Source: Methanoculleus sp. UBA430
Lineage (GTDB): Archaea > Halobacteriota > Methanomicrobia > Methanomicrobiales > Methanoculleaceae
Length of the DNA: 64,000 nucleotides
Reading direction: 5' to 3'
Assembly (NCBI RefSeq): GCF_002506585.1
Contig: NZ_DAXW01000012.1
Span: 124,001-188,000, forward strand
Shown here: piece after piece, positions 51,568 through 58,549 of the stretch
Layout of the letters: the number at the start of each line of letters is the position of its first letter
Position numbering within the stretch: position 1 is the first letter of the stretch
Notes under the pieces: model-generated
Database searches by the model: none
The model's input: the letters and a program-made list of their open reading frames with translations, nothing else
What the model was told of the DNA's origin: nothing
Made by a program: the position numbers and the translations under genes

Positions 51568-52442
51568 GATATCGTCACATCCTGCACCATATGCCACGCG
51601 TGCGGACCGTACTTCTTCACCCGGCGGGAGGCGATCGCCGCCCGAAATCCCGCCTCTGCCGCCTGCTCCCGGATCGTGTCCGCCTGCTCCCCGATGCTGT
51701 GGACGTGGAGCACGCTGCCCGTCCGGACGTGGGCGAGGGCGTCGGCAAGCATCGAGGGTGCGTCGAAGTGCCCCATCAGGACCCGGTCGTAGACCCCGGA
51801 AACGAGGTCCCGGCAGTCCCCGACCTCCGCCGTGATGCGGTCCGCGACATGGTTTGCCATACTATTGCGCCTCAGGTATTCAAAGGCTATCGGATTGATC
51901 TCCATCGCGTGGACCGCCGCACCGCCTGCGGCCGCAGGTATGGAGAAGTACCCGATCCCGGCGAACATATCGGCGACCCGCTCGCCGGGCCGGACGAGGG
52001 AGGCGATCCGTGCTTTCTCAGTCCGATTGCCCTGCGCAAACATCACCCTTGTCGGGTCAAGAATGAACGTGTAGCCCTGCTCGCGGTGGCGGACCTCGCC
52101 GGCGGTGCCGTAGAGGACCTCGACGTCAGGGACGCGCATCGCGCCGGTATACCCCCTGATCCGGACGATCCCCCGGGGACGGCAGTGGCGCACGATCGCG
52201 GCGAGTTCCTCCTCCGACGGTACCTCGCCGTGGAGGACTGCGATATCGCCGATGAGGTGGTAGCCCCGGCCCCGGTAGGGTTCCCGCTCGGGAAGGTCCG
52301 TGTCGGCCGGATACCCCTCCCCGACCGGGACCCAGGCGATGCCGCCCTCGACGTAAGGCCGGCGGGTGCGGTCCACCCACTCTGCATCCTGGAGGCTGGC
52401 GAGGGCGCCCGCCGGCATCTTCCGAGCACGCATGGCAGTCAC
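51564..52442 (-). CDS. TYW2/Trm5-family tRNA-modifying SAM enzyme
   Basis: This 292-aa protein has the Rossmann core of the Trm5/TYW2 group: ADMFAGIGYFSIPAA (about residues 156-170), the acidic end AMEINP, and NSMANHVADRI. The position that carries NPP or NLP in the methyltransferase Trm5 reads MGHFDAP, closer to TYW2. Hence transfer of the aminocarboxypropyl group in wyosine synthesis on tRNA-Phe is the preferred call, Trm5-type m1G37 methylation the alternative. Start is GTG 52442 (GTGA overlap with NMD3) or ATG 52433. Confidence 0.8.
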   Translation of the reverse strand: MTAMRARKMPAGALASLQDAEWVDRTRRPYVEGGIAWVPVGEGYPADTDLPEREPYRGRGYHLIGDIAVLHGEVPSEEELAAIVRHCRPRGIVRIRGYTGAMRVPDVEVLYGTAGEVRHREQGYTFILDPTRVMFAQGNRTEKARIASLVRPGERVADMFAGIGYFSIPAAAGGAAVHAMEINPIAFEYLRRNSMANHVADRITAEVGDCRDLVSGVYDRVLMGHFDAPSMLADALAHVRTGSVLHVHSIGEQADTIREQAAEAGFRAAIASRRVKKYGPHAWHMVQDVTIS

Positions 52443-53482
52443 CCAACGATGACCAGACGGTCCTGTTCCTCGTCGCGGAGCACCCGGATCGGCTGCCCCT
52501 CCACCGGGAACGTCCAGGGAACCGGGCTCTGTTCCCGCGTCTGGTAGGTCTTCGGGTCCATCAGCCCCACCAGGTCCGGTTGCGTGAAGACGACGAGCGC
52601 GGACTCGGCGTCACGAGTGTTCCCGAGGAGGCGCTCGACCTCGCCTTCGGCAAGGGTCCGGGTCATGCCGCTCTGCAGGTCGAAGACCCGGAGGCGCTGC
52701 CCGTCGATCTCGCGCACCTCGAAGTAACCGCCCCGGGAGACCACCACGTCACCTCTCTGGTAGAACGGAAGTCGAATAGAGTAGGTGATCCGGTAGAGCG
52801 CTTTCCCCTCCTTCTCGCCGACCAGTTTCGGGTGGGTCGTATACCGCCCGCCGAGAGCCCCCGTTATCCCCCGGGCGAGCTCCTGGCCGAGGTGCTGGGA
52901 CCCGACGGTGACATCGACACCGTCCTTCGACTCTTCCAGCTCCGATATGAACGAGAACCGGTCCCCCGACTCCTGGAGCGTCTCCTCGATCTGCTCTGCG
53001 ATCTTCGTCGCGATCTCGCGCTCGTAGGCGTTGATCTTTCTGTTCGTAGCCCGTACCTGGACGATCCCCTCGTAGTAGCCCCCGGAGATCCGGCTGCACC
53101 GGTCGCAGGACTCTTTCTGCCAGAGGATCTGGGTCTCGCAGGTCTCCCGGACCGGGACCGAGTAGAGGGTCGCCTCCACCTCGATGGTGCAGTTCGTCCG
53201 GCTCAACCCGGTCTCCTCCGACCTGACGGTGACCCGGATCTCCTTTGCATCCTCGTGAATATCGACCGCCGATACCGCCAGCTCCGCGATGAGGTCCTCA
53301 CGCGGCACCTTCAGGTCCGACCAGGTCTTGCCACGCTTCTGCGACTCGCAGACCGGACAGTAGACGGCCATCACACGGGGCCGGCAGGTCAGCAGCCGGA
53401 CGTCCGCGGCCCGGCACTGCGGGCAGAGTCCTTCCTCGGTCGGCTTCCCGCAACGGGGGCAGATGCTCGTCTGTATGGTCAT
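52439..53482 (-). CDS. NMD3-related ribosome maturation protein
   Basis: This 347-aa protein is the archaeal homologue of eukaryotic NMD3, the large-subunit export adaptor. It has two N-terminal zinc sites (CPRCGKPTEEGLCPQC, about residues 8-23, and CPVC) and later CDRCSR. Repeated beta domains follow. In archaea the protein presumably assists 50S assembly. It is separated from DUF424 by three bases and overlaps the tRNA enzyme downstream. Confidence 0.9.
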   Translation of the reverse strand: MTIQTSICPRCGKPTEEGLCPQCRAADVRLLTCRPRVMAVYCPVCESQKRGKTWSDLKVPREDLIAELAVSAVDIHEDAKEIRVTVRSEETGLSRTNCTIEVEATLYSVPVRETCETQILWQKESCDRCSRISGGYYEGIVQVRATNRKINAYEREIATKIAEQIEETLQESGDRFSFISELEESKDGVDVTVGSQHLGQELARGITGALGGRYTTHPKLVGEKEGKALYRITYSIRLPFYQRGDVVVSRGGYFEVREIDGQRLRVFDLQSGMTRTLAEGEVERLLGNTRDAESALVVFTQPDLVGLMDPKTYQTREQSPVPWTFPVEGQPIRVLRDEEQDRLVIVG

Positions 53483-53485
53483 AGG

Positions 53486-53779
53486 TTATATCCTGAATAT
53501 CTGGGCATGGGGCACGTCGCCGATCATGATGCAGTCTTCCTCTGCGATCAGCCCTATGGCGATGGCGAGGGCTACGACACGCTTCCCTATAATATTAGCG
53601 TTCGTCGCGCACGACAGAGCCTCCTTGACCTCCTCCTCGGCGGCACGCTCCGTACCATAAAATCCTCCGGTGATACAGATTTCTATGTCTCCATGCGCCA
53701 GAGTGACGTCGAGCAGTTCGGCGTCGCAGGCAGCCACCACCTCACCGGCGCCGGGCATGCGGTGAACTTTCAGGTGCAT
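53486..53779 (-). CDS. DUF424 family protein
   Basis: This 97-aa archaeal protein has MHLKVHR, the ICITGGFYG segment and the SCATNANIIGKRVVALAI core typical of DUF424. The family is nearly universal in euryarchaea and is often next to NMD3 or translation genes; function unknown. It precedes NMD3 closely, so co-expression is expected. Confidence 0.88.
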   Translation of the reverse strand: MHLKVHRMPGAGEVVAACDAELLDVTLAHGDIEICITGGFYGTERAAEEEVKEALSCATNANIIGKRVVALAIAIGLIAEEDCIMIGDVPHAQIFRI

Positions 53780-53825
53780 CTCAGATCTCTTGGACGGGAG
53801 TCGTCAAAAAGGTGCGCTGTTGTGG

Positions 53826-54656
53826 CTAGGAAAGGACGATATCCACGCCGTAGGTGCGCGAGGGGGTCTCTCGATGGATGCGCCAGGCATCCTCTTCGGT
53901 GATGAGCCCTTCTTCAAGATACCGGCGCGTGAACCGCGGGACCGATTTCGGCCCGATGACCGCGCCGGGCCGGGAGTTCTCGTCCATGTAGTCGCTCTCC
54001 ATCGTGAACCGCCGGCCTGCCCGCGCAAGCGCGGGGATATCCTCGTGCCGCGCGATGAAGGAGGGCATCAGTGGGGTGTCGGGCGTCGCGAAGTGTTTGA
54101 CGACCCGTTCGACCGGGATTCCCGCTTGAGCGGCCATCGTGACGACGTCGGTGCAAGGACCGCTCTCGGCGTGGAGCTGGACGGCGCAGCCGCAGTCGGC
54201 GCCGAGTTCGAGCGAATGAAAGAGGACCGCGTTCGAGGCGGCAAGCACCTCAGGCGCGACCTCGTAGTGGGGCCGGCCGCTTTTGAGGGCGACGGCCCGC
54301 CCGTCCTCGACGTAGCGGGCCGCGAGGTCGAGCCCGGCCATCATGACGCCGGCGGCCGCTTCAAGGCTCATCCGCTCCACGAGGTGGCCTATCTCCGCCG
54401 GGTGGACGCCGAGGACCGGGTAGACGACGAGCCCGGCCTCGCGGACCATCTCCGCCACCCGGAGCGTGGCATCGAAGACCTCCCGGTAATCCTCGCCTGA
54501 TGAGGGCTCGACCCCGAGTGACCAGGAGGGCTTCGCGACCAGGAAGATGTGCGTCCCCCCGCTGCGGCGGAAGTCCTTCGCGGCCTCGATCCCCCGGCCG
54601 TTTTGCGGGTCGATGTGGATGTGGTCGTCAGTGATCGGTATCGCGGGAGGTTTCAT
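53826..54656 (-). CDS. TatD-related metal-dependent hydrolase
   Basis: This 276-aa TIM-barrel protein of the amidohydrolase/TatD-like group has DDHIHID (first metal motif, about residues 10-16), VLGVHPAE (about 80-87), LHAESG and KHFATPD, and a final acidic ESDYMDE. It belongs to an archaeal subgroup whose substrate is not known, although TatD enzymes are nucleases. It starts within the end of mptD (29-base overlap). Confidence 0.85.
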   Translation of the reverse strand: MKPPAIPITDDHIHIDPQNGRGIEAAKDFRRSGGTHIFLVAKPSWSLGVEPSSGEDYREVFDATLRVAEMVREAGLVVYPVLGVHPAEIGHLVERMSLEAAAGVMMAGLDLAARYVEDGRAVALKSGRPHYEVAPEVLAASNAVLFHSLELGADCGCAVQLHAESGPCTDVVTMAAQAGIPVERVVKHFATPDTPLMPSFIARHEDIPALARAGRRFTMESDYMDENSRPGAVIGPKSVPRFTRRYLEEGLITEEDAWRIHRETPSRTYGVDIVLS

Positions 54657-54981
54657 GGTACTCGACGATCTCCATCATGGGGTAATCGTCCTCGAGGTGC
54701 AGCCGGGCCCGGCAGACGGTCGCCCCGACCTCGGTCGTGATCTCGGCATCGAACATCTTCCCGGCAAGTTCCGAGTAGCCGAACCGGTTCGAGACCATCA
54801 TGTCGCGGTTCAGCCGGACGCGGATATCCGTCACGTAGGGCTGGAGGCCGACGGCCTGCTCGATGGCGGCTTCGACGGTCGCGGCGGTCTCGCGGGCGAT
54901 GGGGGTCCCGACGAACTGGTGGTAGAGAGCGCCGAGCTTAATCCCGGCTTCGAACGCCGCTTTCTCGCGGTCGGTGATCAT
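54628..54981 (-). CDS. mptD: Dihydroneopterin aldolase, archaeal MptD type
   Basis: This 117-aa protein fits the archaeal 7,8-dihydroneopterin aldolase family. It splits dihydroneopterin in the route to methanopterin, the C1 carrier of methanogens. It has FEAGIKLGALYHQFVGTPI (about residues 8-26), LQPYVTDIRVRL and FGYSELAGKMFDAEI. ATG 54981 is chosen over a longer frame because the family starts there. It leads the long minus-strand cluster. Confidence 0.82.
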   Translation of the reverse strand: MITDREKAAFEAGIKLGALYHQFVGTPIARETAATVEAAIEQAVGLQPYVTDIRVRLNRDMMVSNRFGYSELAGKMFDAEITTEVGATVCRARLHLEDDYPMMEIVEYHETSRDTDH

Positions 54982-55101
54982 GGTTAGTAGATTTGGGGTG
55001 CGGGAGTAAGAAGGTGCGCCCCCCCCGGAGGAGAGTATGATGAGAGGGTTTCGTTTTGTGGTTCGGGGACTCCCGAATCTGCGCAAGAGTGGTGATATGG
55101 T

Positions 55102-55183
55102 CTCACGCGAAGCCGCGAAGAACGCGAAGACTAGCAGAGAGTTGATATTACTCCCCTTCGCGACTTTCGCGGCTTCGCGTGAG
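55102..55183. repeat. REP-like imperfect inverted repeat
   Basis: Arms 55102-55129 and 55156-55183 (28 bases each) are complementary at 25 positions, with a 26-base loop. They are built around the unit CGCGAAGCCGCGAAG. Intergenic palindromes with a CGCGAAG-type core are dispersed in many genomes. It lies between mptD and the HicB-like gene, possibly as a transcript boundary. Confidence 0.65.
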
Positions 55184-55253
55184 TCAGCAGGATATGGAGA
55201 GATCCAGGAGAGGAGCGGGCAGCATGAAACAAGTCGTCGATAACCGCACGACG

Positions 55254-55475
55254 TTAGACTTGGATGCCGACTTCGGCAACGAAGGTCTCCATGATGTCGT
55301 CGTTCTCGAACGCGTCGTCCCCGAAGGTTTCTATGTGAAACTGTATGGCAGACTTCACTTCGGCAAGTGCTTCTTCGTAGGTGTCCCCCTCTGCGACGAC
55401 AGTGCCTTTCAGACCCAGGGGGTAGGCGACATAGCCGTCCGGGTGCTTCTCGACGATGATCTTTAAGGTCTTCAT
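55254..55475 (-). CDS. Orphan HicB-like protein
   Basis: This 73-aa protein has the HicB/UPF0150 fold, with KIIVEKHPDGYVAYPLGLKG and a YEEALAEVKSAI helix. No HicA gene is beside it, so it is a solitary antitoxin-like protein. GAGGGGGGATG lies upstream. Function unknown. Confidence 0.78.
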   Translation of the reverse strand: MKTLKIIVEKHPDGYVAYPLGLKGTVVAEGDTYEEALAEVKSAIQFHIETFGDDAFENDDIMETFVAEVGIQV

Positions 55476-55589
55476 GGATTCATCCCCCCTCTATTCGATC
55501 TGAGCAGGGGCGATCAGGGTGATATTTGACCTGTCCGGCGATATACTTTAGCCCGATTTCTCCGGGTTCGTTCCGGGCATGCCCCGGCT

Positions 55590-56165
55590 TCATTCCGCGT
55601 TACCCCCGCCCCCGGAGTTCGGGCGGCGGAGGAAGATGACCACCCGAAGAATAGCGTAGAAGATGGTAGCGACCAGTACGCACTCGAGGTAGAACCCGAG
55701 GAGCGTGAACCCGGAAAACACCAGACTGTATGCTAATGTGCCTTCCGCGAGCGGCAGGACGTTCATGATGCCGTCGAAGAACCACCCGAGAAGCGGCAGC
55801 CTGTCCGCGAGCAGCGGGGGCTCGCCTTTCCAGCGGTGCGGGGTTACGAACAGAGCGATTACAAGCGGAGCCGTTGCTGCGACGGTAACGAGCATCGTCT
55901 GTATTCGCCCGTGAAACGAGAGGACGCCTGCAACAAGCGGGAACGGCGTGGCGGCCCCCGCAATTGCAAGGGTCAGGATCACCAGAAAGAGGGTGAGGAG
56001 GGCAAAGAGCGGTACGGGCTCTGGATGACCTGAGGCGATGCTGGCGACAACGACCCAGACGGCCCACGCGATGACCGCTACGAGCGGTGGGATTGCGAAG
56101 CGCAACCGGCTTTGAGAGAGGTGTTCGTAGAGGCGGTGGAAGTTTGCGGAGAGTGAGAGCCTCAT
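55590..56165 (-). CDS. Multi-pass membrane protein
   Basis: This 191-aa protein has about five membrane helices (about residues 22-43, 49-70, 77-98, 125-147 and 150-180) with no known family. ATG 56165 is chosen because the start codon lies four bases after the neighbouring gene's stop. It forms an operon with the gene at 56170. Basic, Gly-rich C-terminus. Confidence 0.7.
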   Translation of the reverse strand: MRLSLSANFHRLYEHLSQSRLRFAIPPLVAVIAWAVWVVVASIASGHPEPVPLFALLTLFLVILTLAIAGAATPFPLVAGVLSFHGRIQTMLVTVAATAPLVIALFVTPHRWKGEPPLLADRLPLLGWFFDGIMNVLPLAEGTLAYSLVFSGFTLLGFYLECVLVATIFYAILRVVIFLRRPNSGGGGNAE

Positions 56166-56169
56166 CAGA

Positions 56170-56601
56170 TCACCCCTGCTCCATGTTCGGGTGAGGCTTT
56201 CTCCGTGTTGCGCTCCAGTCCCATGCCAGATATAGAACGAGGATCGTAAGAAGACCACCCACCCCGTTGACCTGATAGGGAAGGGCGTAGCCTCCAAGAT
56301 ACAATATCCCGAGAACGGGGAACCACAGCAAAAAGCCCAGGAGGTTGCTCTTAAGTCCGATCACGCTGCGAACGGCCTCGATGCCGCCCAGTTCCCGGCG
56401 GTATATCTGGTGGTCCCCGATCATTACGACGAACGGGATGAGGCCAAGGGTAAGCCAGGCGGTGAATGGGTTTTGCGTGAATACCTGGCGCGGAAAGAGG
56501 GCGCCTTGAACGAAGAGCAACAGAGCAATCCAGATGATGACCAGCAGAAGCCCGAATATGAATCCAGGTTCTTTATCGTATTTATCTGGGCCCGGCTCCA
56601 T
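56170..56601 (-). CDS. Four-helix membrane protein
   Basis: This 143-aa protein has four membrane helices (about residues 14-34, 45-63, 84-104 and 112-128) and hydrophilic termini. Family not recognised. It is the first gene after the promoter with the first copy of the three-copy upstream element; a strong TATA (TTTATAAATAAA, minus strand, about 56624-56636) lies about 25-35 bases before the start, implying a leaderless or nearly leaderless transcript. Confidence 0.72.
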   Translation of the reverse strand: MEPGPDKYDKEPGFIFGLLLVIIWIALLLFVQGALFPRQVFTQNPFTAWLTLGLIPFVVMIGDHQIYRRELGGIEAVRSVIGLKSNLLGFLLWFPVLGILYLGGYALPYQVNGVGGLLTILVLYLAWDWSATRRKPHPNMEQG

Positions 56602-56948
56602 CGTACAAGAGCCTCGACGCAGGTTTATTTATAAATTCTGTCCCTTCCCTCTACACGTCCGTCGGCTGTTCGCAAAAGCGGGACGATCGATCCTGCCCTG
56701 GGGGCCGTGGGCGGGGAAGAGAGACTTTTTCATGGCGAGGCAAGCCTATCCACAGTCGGCGATTCAGATACAGGCGAGCATCGTCCGGGTAAATGGGGTT
56801 TGCGGAGAGAGTGCCTTGCCGGATTATCGTACCCCCGCTCTGCGTTCGCGTGAGGATTTCTTCGCATTGCACTTCTTTTCCACAAAAGGTAAACAACGGC
56901 TATGGTAAGGAGACCCCCAATCCGTTTAACATAGCGGCTCCTCCGCCG
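56602..56948. other. Gene-free spacer with first upstream-element copy
   Basis: Contains the TATA box for the gene at 56170 and the 68-base element copy 1 (56636-56703). A minus-strand frame 56651-56896 ends in FCEQPTDV at the element; it has no known family and may be the tail of a decayed gene. No other feature is supported. Confidence 0.45.
56636..56703 (-). repeat. Upstream element, copy 1
   Basis: First of three similar 68-69 base segments; the others are at 58162-58230 and 61878-61946. Read on the minus strand it contains GCGAACAGCCGACGGACGTG and ends next to a TATA box. The sequence also reads as a short peptide tail (FCEQPTDV, stop). It is less similar to copies 2 and 3 than they are to each other. 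Confidence 0.7.
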
Positions 56949-57257
56949 TCACAACAGCGACGGCCGTTCATAATAGGTCTCCAGGAACGTCATAACAGCT
57001 AAAAGAGCAGAGGTTATGATCACGTACAAACGTATAGTGCGAGGGCTGAGACCTGCAGCGGCAAATTTGGCGGTGACGAAACGTGAGAGCATGACCAGGA
57101 GGACTAGGGGGATTACGGCCAGCCCAAGCAATATCGATGATAACAGGTGCGCCGGATCTATGTATTCCGGATACCTGATCAGAGCGCCGAACCGGATGAT
57201 CGTAGCGGCTATAAAAAGGGTCAAAAAGGTAAAAAAGAGTTTGAACGATCTCAGCAT
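56949..57257 (-). CDS. Small membrane protein
   Basis: This 102-aa protein has three membrane helices (about residues 5-25, 35-60 and 76-95). ATG 57257 is preferred to the GTG at 57269. It follows the 207-aa membrane protein by 34 bases, so they are probably co-transcribed. Family unknown. Confidence 0.65.
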   Translation of the reverse strand: MLRSFKLFFTFLTLFIAATIIRFGALIRYPEYIDPAHLLSSILLGLAVIPLVLLVMLSRFVTAKFAAAGLSPRTIRLYVIITSALLAVMTFLETYYERPSLL

Positions 57258-57291
57258 AAGACATCCCACTCCGCAGCCCCTCTCTCAACCA

Positions 57292-57915
57292 TCAATCCGT
57301 TCCCTCCGGTGTGCGTCGCCTTTCCCAGACATAGTGGATGGGAAAAGCAACGATACCAACAAGCGCGATCCCCCGGAGAAGGGGAAGGACGGGATGCCCC
57401 AGTGCCAGGTGGCGCAGAAGAACGATCCCGGCTGCTCCGAGGTAGAAGACAACTCCTTGCGTGAAAGTGACGCGGCGCTCGCCGCCATCGGTGAAGATGA
57501 TGCGCGTCAGGAGCAGGGCGACGATGAGAAGGACAGGGAGCCAGAGGATCTGGTTGATGGAATATGCAAGGGACGCGTAGAGGTAGATCAGGAAGACCGT
57601 GACGAGAAGGGCGGCATCGATCACCTTCTCGACGATGCCTCTTCTCCGTGCCGTCTTCCTTTCTTCGTGCTTCCCCAGTCGAAGCGCATGGCGAAGGATA
57701 TTCGCTGGACTGGGGTCGTTCAGGCCTTCTTTTCGTCTATACCACACCATAACGCAGGCGACTACTGCAGCGATCGTCAATGGCAGGGGTAAGAGCAAAA
57801 ACGATGGCAATGGGAGGTAGTCTGTTGTGATGATGAAAGCGGTGACGATAAGCGAGACCCCAAAGGTTGCAACTGAACGCCACAACTCTTCTTTGGCAAT
57901 AGTATCAATCTTCAT
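57292..57915 (-). CDS. Multi-pass membrane protein with a degraded paralogue nearby
   Basis: This 207-aa protein has about six membrane helices in two groups, separated by a basic stretch (about residues 70-95, with GKHEERKTARRRG). It ends in YVWERRRTPEGTD. A shortened, frame-broken relative of its C-terminus lies at about 58265-58440. Family unknown. Confidence 0.7.
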   Translation of the reverse strand: MKIDTIAKEELWRSVATFGVSLIVTAFIITTDYLPLPSFLLLPLPLTIAAVVACVMVWYRRKEGLNDPSPANILRHALRLGKHEERKTARRRGIVEKVIDAALLVTVFLIYLYASLAYSINQILWLPVLLIVALLLTRIIFTDGGERRVTFTQGVVFYLGAAGIVLLRHLALGHPVLPLLRGIALVGIVAFPIHYVWERRRTPEGTD

Positions 57916-57922
57916 GCGTACA

Positions 57923-57973
57923 TCACCGAAGCATCATCGGGGAGAGAGCCCGCGTTCCGATATTCCCGTTCAT
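57923..57973 (-). pseudogene. Orphan start fragment of a PGF-CTERM-like gene
   Basis: A 16-codon frame MNGNIGTRALSPMMLR has the same first residues as the exported protein at 60912 (MNGTIGMRALS), with the same ribosome binding site and upstream sequence, then stops. It looks like the truncated start of a duplicated copy of that gene. Its stop lies a few bases before the next start (57915). Confidence 0.6.
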
Positions 57974-58250
57974 TTGCTCTCCTCCTGTAGTTCCCGGAGG
58001 CAAAAAAGGCTCAACCCTAAGTACATAGAATGCGAACCGCTCTTTCGCCTTCGGGTAGTGGGGAGCTCGCCCGATCTTGGACGGATGGGGTGAGCCTCCG
58101 CCGTTTTGCGAGCGCGTTCCGGGCATCCGCACAATGACCTGGATGTGTGGACATTTATGTTTTCTGTCCTATTTCTTTACACGTCCGTCGGCTGTTTGCA
58201 GAAGTGAGGAGATCCATCCCGCCCTGTGGGATGCGGATACAGGAGAGAGG
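57950..58250 (-). repeat. Duplicated upstream segment, copy 2 (long form)
   Basis: About 300 bases are clearly related to 61675-61970. The shared part includes a start codon with MNG-IG-RALS, the ribosome binding site GGAGG facing CCTCC (57981-57985 with 57996-58000), a leader with conserved GCCTTCGGGTAGTGGGG, a TATA-like ACATTTATGT, and the 68-base element (58162-58230). Confidence 0.65.
58162..58230 (-). repeat. Upstream element, copy 2
   Basis: Nearly identical to copy 3 at 61878-61946 and clearly related to copy 1. It lies upstream of the 207-aa membrane protein and the orphan MNG start. Read as protein on the minus strand it gives FCKQPTDV followed by a stop. Confidence 0.7.
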
Positions 58251-58264
58251 TCGTTCTCGCGGCG

Positions 58265-58440
58265 GGATTGGATCGGTCATCGGTCCGTTCTCTTCGGCGT
58301 GCGCCGCCGCTCCCTGATGGAGAGGAGGGGAAAACGATGCCGACGAGCGCGATTGCCCGGAGGAGGGGAGAACGGGGTACCCCGGGTGCTAGGTAGTTCT
58401 TCTTCCTTCTCGACAGGGTGCTCAAGCCGGAGCAGGACGA
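58265..58440 (-). pseudogene. Remnant of a second 207-aa-type membrane protein gene
   Basis: The DNA is related to the 3' end of the gene at 57292 (about 57290-57430), for example in GCGCGATTGCCCGGAGGAGG against GCGCGATCCCCCGGAGAAGG. The minus-strand frame reads LLRAIALVGIVFPS, matching LLRGIALVGIVAFP, but is then out of frame and lacks the N-terminal part. This is a truncated, decayed copy. Confidence 0.6.
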
Positions 58441-58549
58441 TGGATACGGGAAGTGATCCGGTTCTGCCGGTGGAAGTCCGCCGCGATGAGAGGCTTTCCT
58501 GCCGGCCGCAATCGATCGAGTAATGCGTACTATGCGCCAGGCCCGTCGC
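58441..58549. other. Short spacer after the DUF2298 gene
   Basis: Nothing recognisable is present between the gene remnant and the DUF2298 gene's stop. It probably holds that gene's transcript end. Confidence 0.3.

Noticed and set aside
55102..55183. CRISPR-like array
   Set aside because: The CGCGAAG repeats form one palindrome, without regular spacers.
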